Positions 31,101 through 40,100 of a stretch of DNA of 55,068 nt are shown here, piece after piece. A program made the translations under genes and the position numbers. Within the stretch, counting starts at the first letter, position 1. The number at the start of each line of letters is the position of its first letter. The notes beneath the pieces are model-generated. The model did not search any database and was not told the origin of the DNA. It saw only the letters and a program-made list of their open reading frames with translations. The DNA comes from an uncultured Chloroflexota bacterium (GTDB lineage Bacteria > Chloroflexota > Chloroflexia > Chloroflexales > Roseiflexaceae): assembly GCA_937876225.1 (NCBI GenBank), contig CALFIC010000017.1, forward strand, positions 1-55,068, read 5' to 3'.

Positions 31101-34100
31101 AAAACCGTGGAAGGCCGATATGATTTACTAGCCACGACCCAAGATGCGGTATACAACCAAGGAGTGAGTGGGCCAAATAGTATTGGGCATGGGACGTTTT
31201 TTGTGGATACCACGGCGCCCACGCTGACGCTTGTCCGCGTCCCCACATATACTACTACCTTGCAAGAAGGCACCAATAAGCAACTTTTGACCTTGCATAT
31301 TCGTGCCACCGATCCTGCGTTGCGTGATTCGGGGAGCCCGAGTCACCGCGGGATTGGGGTGAAATCGGTAGAAGTGAACTTGCAGAGTGTGAATGGACAG
31401 TCAGTGGCAGGCTGGCAGTCAGCGACATTGTTGTCGAGTTCATTGGTGACGGCTACCACGGTGATTACGGGGACATGGGAAAGTCAGTTTGCCTTGCCGG
31501 CAGTTCCCAATGGCTATTACTTGGTGCAAGTCCGGAGTAAGGACGCACTCGATAATGCCATGGGCTTCGATAGTCAGCCACAATATGTAGCTGGGGCGAG
31601 TAATCCGATTGAAGTCGATGGTGCTCCCCCGCACGACGTCATCGTGAATCCATCACCACTCACCCAAAATTTATATATCGTTGGTCCAAGTACACTCGAA
31701 AACAGTACGCTGGTTGGGCGGGTATCAGATATTTATGATGGCCGTGTGGCGCTGCAACACAACTTGAGTGTCAAACTCGATTTTGATACGGTTAATGGTG
31801 CCAAAGCATTTGATAACCGTGTCAATACCCGCTACGTGAGTGACTGTGTCAATTGTCCTACGGTCGCAATCGATAATCAGCTCAACAACCAATTGGTGGC
31901 GCGCTTTAACATCGACGGTAATCAACAATTTATTACGGCACACAACGCAAATAACCTGTTTAATGACCTCTTTACGGTGGCGATGCGTATCAAAATAACC
32001 GATTCTGGCACGCTATTGAGTAGTGGCAACGCCAATAATCCACGGTTACGCATATTTGCGGAGCGGGTCACTGCTAATACATTCAAAATCAAGGCGTTCC
32101 GTGGCAATACGTCGCTATCAAGTGCCATTGTCAATGCCAACACGTGGTATGGGATGATTTATACCGAATCACAACAAGTGATGAGTATGCAAACGGGAAG
32201 TGTTGATTATCTGAATTGGTCTGACAGCAGTATCATCACCAAAAGCTTAAAATTGGCAACTACCCCCGATCAAGGCAACGATTTGTTGATTGGGGCGGCT
32301 CAATCAAGTACGAGTAACAACCTTGTCGAAGACTACTTCCGTGGCTATATCGATGATGTGATTATTTCCAATGACTACTTGACGGCCAATGATTTGGTCG
32401 GGAATAGTATTGCGCGTGGTGCCGGAACCCTTAGCCACCAAACGCGGTTGGCGGTACGTGATGATGGATTTGCCGATGTTGACGGATTGGCAGCCCTTAC
32501 GGACTTTTTTGTGCCAGTCAATCAAGCCAAGCTCCCCGTTGTTGATGTGATGAATTCACGCAAAAGTGTATTGTGTAATGGCGAGTTGACCTCTCCCGTG
32601 TCGACATGTCCAACCATCACGCAGGGCTTTACTAGCAATGCCATTAGTTTTGCAGACGAAAACCAAGGTGTGTGGCTGGGGTATGCAATTACCCAGAGTG
32701 TGAACTCAAATATAACGTATAGCCTGCGAATGCGGATTCCCACTGATGCGACGAGTGGGCGGATGGCCACTATTGGAAATAATTTGCTGGCATTGAGTGC
32801 CTTTGTTGATTACAACGCTAATCTCGGCCAACTGACTACCACGATTAGTGCGACGAATGGAATTACGTCGGTGGTCGCGCTCGAGGTCGTCGATAACCAA
32901 TGGCATCAACTGACGCTTGTGTCGACTGCCGATAGTAGCAACACCACGCTCGCCGTGTACTGGGATGATCGATTGATTGGTACGACGGCAGCGGCGAGTG
33001 GGCTCTTTCGCAACGCCGCTATTTCTGTGGGGGCAAGCTATCATGGTCGGGCTGCCAAAAACGCCATGGTAGATGATATCGGATTGTTCCACACGGCATT
33101 GAGCCTGACGCAGATTCGCGCATTGGCATTTGGCTATGACCCGGTCTATATCGAAACCTTTGATGAAATAAGTGACAATGCCACCGGCACGGTACTTGAT
33201 GAATCATTGTTCCAGCAACCGACCAGTTATACCGATGTGAAAATCGGTACTGGCATGGTGGGAGCTGGTTTGTTGTCACGGCAAATTCCCCAAACGGTTA
33301 TCCATCGTGATGACCGTGGCTTAATGGTTATCGAGCCAAATCAGCCCTGGGCGTTATCACTCTGGCTGAATTTCGCCAATGCGAATGCCACTGGTACGAT
33401 TTTGCAGAGTACCACACCATATACCTATGGTTATACGTTGGGGCAATCAGGGAATAACCTGACATTTAGTCATGCGGGTGTGAGCATAGTCTCAAATACA
33501 GCTGTTACTCCCAATGTGCCCACCCATGTGGTGGTCAACAGCGATGGCTTCACGATGACAATGTACATGAATGGGACCGCGGTAGGAAGCACGGCGGTAT
33601 CGAGCAACATGCGCACTACCCCGCTCTTCAAGGATATATCCTCCACTGCTTCTGCATCGAGTGGGACGGCTAGTAATGCCAATGATGGAAATGTTGCGAC
33701 GGTATTTACGACGAGCGCAGAAAATGATCCATGGTGGCAGGCCGATTTGGGCAGTAGCCAGCAGATTGATCGGATCATAATCAGGAATCGTACAGACGGG
33801 GTTGCCACCAATCTGCATAATTTGCATGTACTCATTGCAGATACGGCGCTTGGATATGCCGATGCCGACCAGGCGAATTGGACGCAATATATTGCCAATC
33901 AGATTGGGGCATTCGTGGTATTGACGTTGCCCGCTGGGACAACTGGTCAGTATGTACGATTACAAATCGAAGGCACCAACGAGACATTGGCGCTGAGTGA
34001 GGTCACCATCCAACGCGCCCCGGTGGTAACGATTACCAGCAATGTTGCAGATGTCGATGATGTACGCGTCTATCGCCATGCGCTGACACCAACAAATATT

Positions 34101-37100
34101 ACCCAGTTGCGCATCATGGGTTGGCAAGACAGTACATTGACTCCCCGTCAAGATGGCTTTGAATGGCGTAAAAAAATCGATGACAACATCGAGGTTGATG
34201 CCACCATTCAAAGTATGACCGTTGATCAATTAGGGAATTCTCGGGCCAACAACATCGGTGAACAAACATTGTGGAGTGGGCTCATCGATACAATGCCACC
34301 TCGGATTACCAGTAATGAACAACCCATCACCGATACCGATCAGTATCGTTATACGGTGAGCATTGACGAACACAACCCCAATCTCAATCTGTTGCAGACG
34401 CCGTGTGGTGCACGACTCGATTACACCACGTCATATCCCAATTCATTGGGCTATCGTGCTCGTAGTAGTGGCTTTGATGCGTCAATTATGGCGACTACCC
34501 ACCTTGAGGGTGGCTGTGTATTGAGTAATACCCCTGATGTAGTAAAACAGCTCACGGAATCGATTAATGCAACGACCAGTATGGTATTTGGGAATCGGTA
34601 TGCATATGTCGGCGATATCAATCAAGTAAATGTAGTGGATGTCCAAAACGCCACCAATCTTGTGCAAAGTAGTGCCACCGTCAATGGGACGGTGCAAGAA
34701 TTGGTGATGAGTCGTAACAAAGATCGACTCTATGTGGTGAGTACCACCAATGGTGCTGATTCGCGGGCAACGGTGACTATTTTTGATATTGCCGAAAATA
34801 GTATGGTGTTACAACGCCGTGGCAGTGTGGCAATCCAATTGGCGGCGAATCAAACGGTAGCAGCTAGTGCATTGACGAGTAGCTTTGATGGTAGTACTCA
34901 TAGTGATCATTACTTGTTGGTGATGCTCAATACCGCCACGACCCAACAACTAATTAGCGTACAAGTTGGCAATCCGGATCAACCCACCCAACTTACTACG
35001 ACGGCACTACACACCCTGAGTGTCGATATGTCTGCAAGTTATGATGTTGTGGCAGTGGCTCAAGGTGATGCAGGTGTGCAAATTTATCGCGTAAACGATG
35101 ATGGCACCATGACTGCGCTCATTGCGGTACAACCACCGGGATATAGTAATCGAGTCATCATCGATGACAAAAAACTCATCATCATTAATGATGATGAGCC
35201 ATTGTCATCCACCGCAATGTCTCCCAACACGATGATTATCGTGCCGTTAATCGATACGATTGTGAATACCAAAGCCCAAGTCTATCAATTACTCGAAACC
35301 CGGGCGAGTTATGTGCCGGTAGTGCCGACCGATACCGAAGATAGCACCGTTTACCGCATCATTGATATTGCGTCTTATTTAGCAAATGATATTGTGATGA
35401 TGAGCCGTGACATGAGTAATAATACGAAATCACGGCTGAGCATTGTGAGTACCGATGGAATTACGCCCACATTGCGGAGTGATGCGGTAATCAATCAACC
35501 TAATTTGCTCCGCGTTGCGACCAACAATAACAACATATTGACGCTCGCCACAGATTCCCGCACTGCAAGACTAACCGCTTTTGTGGTGAGTGATCGGCGC
35601 CTTGCGACGCAATTGTGTGACCAAGCCGGGAATTGCAATCTCGGGACGGCATCGACGGTTGACCCATTGCCTGCGCCGAATAATATTTCCATTGTGAATT
35701 TGACCAATGCCTACACGATGACGACTCCGCTGGTGACCTTCCACGCCGAAGCACCCACCGGGGTACGTCAGATTAATACCCAAATCGATAATAGGGTTCC
35801 CAATCAGGTTTGGACACAAGCAACAAGTACAGGGCTTCCCAAAGTAGAAGAAACCTATGTATTCCCGGCAATGACACAAGGGAAGCATACGATTCGTGCA
35901 ATCAACACCTACAACAACACCTTGAGTGCAGTGGCCGAATATTATGCCCCTATCACCACAACCCTGCCACTCGCAGATGTGATGCATCCCCTGCAAAAAA
36001 GCCTGGCATGCACACCTAATTGTCCAACCATCAGCGCCAATACGTTGACATTTACGCAAACCAATACCATTGACATTAACCACAACATTAGTCAAGTTGA
36101 TGGGACGGCCAAATTGTTGAGTATGCAGCTCAAAATTCCCGCATCGGCGCCATCGGGACGGATTGTGAGTGTGCTCCCAACGGCGGCGACAGCATTGGCG
36201 TTTTGGTTTGATTATGACGCAAGCACCCAAGAAATCGTGGCGACCGTCCGTGATGCAATCACCACCACCGCCCGATTTCGTTGGCCTGACGATCAATTTC
36301 ACCAATTGACGGTGGTTGCCAATGCCATGAATGGCGTAACGACGTTTAATCTCTATCTCGACGATAGTCAACAAGAGGCGCTATCAGGTTCTACAGGGAG
36401 TCGCTTCACCACCGCCAAGGTGATTTTTGGGGCAAAGAGCGGAAGTAGTACTAATGCCGTGGTAGGGATGGTGATTGATGAGATTGCCTTGTTGTCATCC
36501 GCGGTAGCCGTAGACGAGACAATCGATTACCGTACATCGGTAAGTGATAGCACATTCCCATTGATTGATGAAATATTTGACAAAAAAAGTAGCTGTACCA
36601 CTTGTCCGACTATTGCCAATGGGACTTTGACGTTCCCCAGTAATAATAATGGCATTAATCTGGGGTATAGGTTGACGCAACTCCCAAGTACGGCCAAATC
36701 AATTAGTATGCGACTGATGGTGGCGAGTGCAACGGTGACTGGGCGGGTTGCGACGCTCCAAAGCAGCGATTCTAGTGCGTTGCGGTTGGGGATTGTCTAT
36801 GATCAGAGCACCAATAAATTAATCGCTACCGCCGCTGCAAACGGCTCCACCCAAAGTGTCACCACCACCACAACCATGGTGGCAGACACGTGGGCGACCC
36901 TGAATATACTGGCACAGGCAACCGATAGCACTACAACATTTGAATTCTCACTGGATGGGGTTGCATTTGGCAAGATTGTGTTGCCAGGGCAATTTACCAA
37001 TGCGGCGCTATCACTCGGTGCAGTAGCAACTGCCACCGCCGCAACGAGGATGACCATTGACGATATTAGCGTATCTAATCCAGCCATTGCCAATAACGAA

Positions 37101-40100
37101 ACCGTCGCAGTGAACCAAATTATCGCATTGATGTCGGGTGATGTGATTACCCCACAAACAATAATTACTCCTGTGTACGACTTTTTTGTGGATAGTGGGA
37201 ATCCCCAGATCCAACTGATTGACACGGTGGTTGGTCTGAATCGTGTGATTGATGGGATGGCTGTTGCCACAATGGTGATTACTGATGTCAGCGATTTGGT
37301 TGACTTACAGATAACCAACACCAATACCAACAGCCAGATTCCTTTTTCGATACAGCAAAACAATAACAATCAAACCAGCGTGAAGATTTTTTATCCGCAA
37401 GCCATGCTCAATGCAGATTTGTTGCCATTAAAAATCGTCACCACCGATAGTGCCCAACACACGACCACGTTTGTGGGTTCTGTCATCATCGACAACGATG
37501 CCCCGGTACTTCAAGGTGGTGTTGTGAACGCCAAAATTAATGGGGTCAAAACGGCACTGAGCAACAATGCCACGATTACACGCACCAACGACCTCGATTT
37601 ACATGTGGCGTGGTCAAGCCTCACCGATCGGGTGGCGGTTGCATTAACCCAATTCGAATACACCAAACAAACCATTACGAACACGATATTTGTGAGTACG
37701 ACGCAGATTACTGGAATGCGCGCGCCTGCAATCGATGCCCCAGAAGGCAGTCGAATTGTACCCAGCATGCGCCTGCGTGACACCATGGGCAATGAAGGGG
37801 TGGTGACACTGCCGACCGTATATGTAGATAGTGCCGTGACTCCCGATTATACCCAGATTAGTAGCAATGCAAATGATGTGTATCGTGGTTGGTTGCAAAA
37901 CGGTTGTGCGGCAATGGGAGTAAACGCAGACCAGACGCAGCGCTTTGCGACGACATGGGATGCGAATGCGTTACGTCTGAATTGGCAGGGGAGCGATTGG
38001 AATATCGATGGAGATTTGTTTGTCTATTTGGATACCGTCGCTGGTGGCACGATTACTCCCTATATTCCAAGTAAATTTGACCGGGTACTGAGTGACAAAA
38101 TTGCCACTGGCGATGCATTTGTGACCCTCCCCATTGATATGGCCGGGCGCACATCAGCCGCAGGTACACTCGGTCTGTTTATGAATAAATGGCAACAACA
38201 GTTCCGCGATGTCCTGCATACTGGGCGGTCAAGTAGCGCCGTGGAGGGTGCTGATTACGTAATCTATATGGGGCGTAACGACACGATTGCGGTGTTGCGC
38301 TGGGATAGTGTGAGTAGTGCGTGGGTCGCTGTTAATGAATCACCAAGCATGAAATATAGTGTGGTGAATAACATCAAACAGACCGATATTCGGGTGTTGT
38401 TTCGTACGATTGGCTATACCGTAGGAAACCCAGTTGGGATGATGGCCTTTGCAAGCAAAGAGAATTATTTGCTGCCGTGGGCAACCTTCCCTATCAATAA
38501 CCCCACCAAAAACAGCCTAGGGACAAACAAAATCACGATAACCCCTCTGCTGAACGGGTATAGTTGGGCATCGCTCGGTAGCGGGGTATGTCCGCGTACC
38601 GCCGCCCGCAACCCCGACACCACCCAAGTGCTGGCCAGTCTGGCGAGTAATCCAAGTGGCGTGTCAACCCGCGCTGTCAATGATGTGTTTGCAAATACGC
38701 AGCCAGATGCGATTGCTGAAGCGATTGATCAGACGAGTGATATGTGTGCCCAATTGGCGACTGATCCGTGGTGCAAAACAGTGAGTCAGCTTGCCGATAC
38801 CGCGGCGGCAGGTGCGGCACTTATCCCCCAATTGACAAATGATTTGGTGACGCAACAGGCCCCAGTGGTTGGCCGAAATTCGCTGATAACCTATACGTTG
38901 CAATTACAAAATCAGAGCAATAAACCGACTAAACGCATATATGGAATTGTGCGAACCTATGGGGGGATTTGGCTGACCGGGACGATTAATCCCAATGCGA
39001 CGAATGGAGTGTATGACGGCGGGCGCTATGATTATCACACCGTGACGGTCCCCGAATATGCCGACTTTCAGGTGCTCAAAATCGAAAGTATTCCGGCCAA
39101 TAGTAGTCGCAGCATTAATGTCACTGCCAAAATAGATCCGCTCAAAGCACAATCATCGAATTTTGATCGCCGCAACACCAGTAATGTCGCCAAAATCGAT
39201 GTACGTTTGGTTGATACTGCCGCCATCACCAGTACCAATTCGCTGGCATGGTTGACGACGGGACGCACCATCGAATGGGTGAATGCCGGTCTCCGCATCG
39301 ATACTGAGGCTCCTCGGCAAATGAAACCAGATAACCAATTGGTGGTGGGAGCGGGGAATGTGCGCCTGACGGGGAGTGTGACCGATGATTCGGCGGTACC
39401 AGTAGTCATGCTCGAATATACCAGCAATCTGAGTCCCAGCGTAATTGGAGTGAATTGTGGCGCTGCAGTGACTGGGCGTTGGAGTTGTCCAATCGTGGTA
39501 CCTCGTAGTGCGGCGACTATCAATTATCGGGTGCGTGGGAGTGACAAATATGGCCAGATGAATGCATGGAGCGCATGGTATCGGAGCAGTGTCGACCGCG
39601 ATAAACCGACGTTTGTACTCGATACGATTTCGAATAGTGCGTTGAATGCGACTTATGTAGGTGGGAGTACGATTAATCTCAGTGGGGTGCTGACCGATAG
39701 CACCACGACTGCGGCAATCCAATTTTGTGATGAACAACAAGCCGATTGTCGTACGATTGTGCCAAGTGATGGTGCGCTTACGCAGACCTCCAGTTACACC
39801 ACGAGTGTGGCAGGTCCTGTGACTGCCATCACCGCCCAACCATGTAATGCCACGGCCTTTGACGCCTATACGGTCTACCCCATCACCGTCACCAACGTGG
39901 CGGATGGTCGAGTGGACACGGTGACGGTCAATACGACGTTGGCGCATGCAGCAGCCCAAGACATCGATTTGTGGTTGCAATCACCATCGGGGACGCGGGT
40001 GGCGTTGTTGACGTCGACCCGTACCGCTACAACCAATGTCCGGGCGACATTTGACGATACTGCTATCCGCACAACCACAAGCATTAGCGGTACTACCGCA

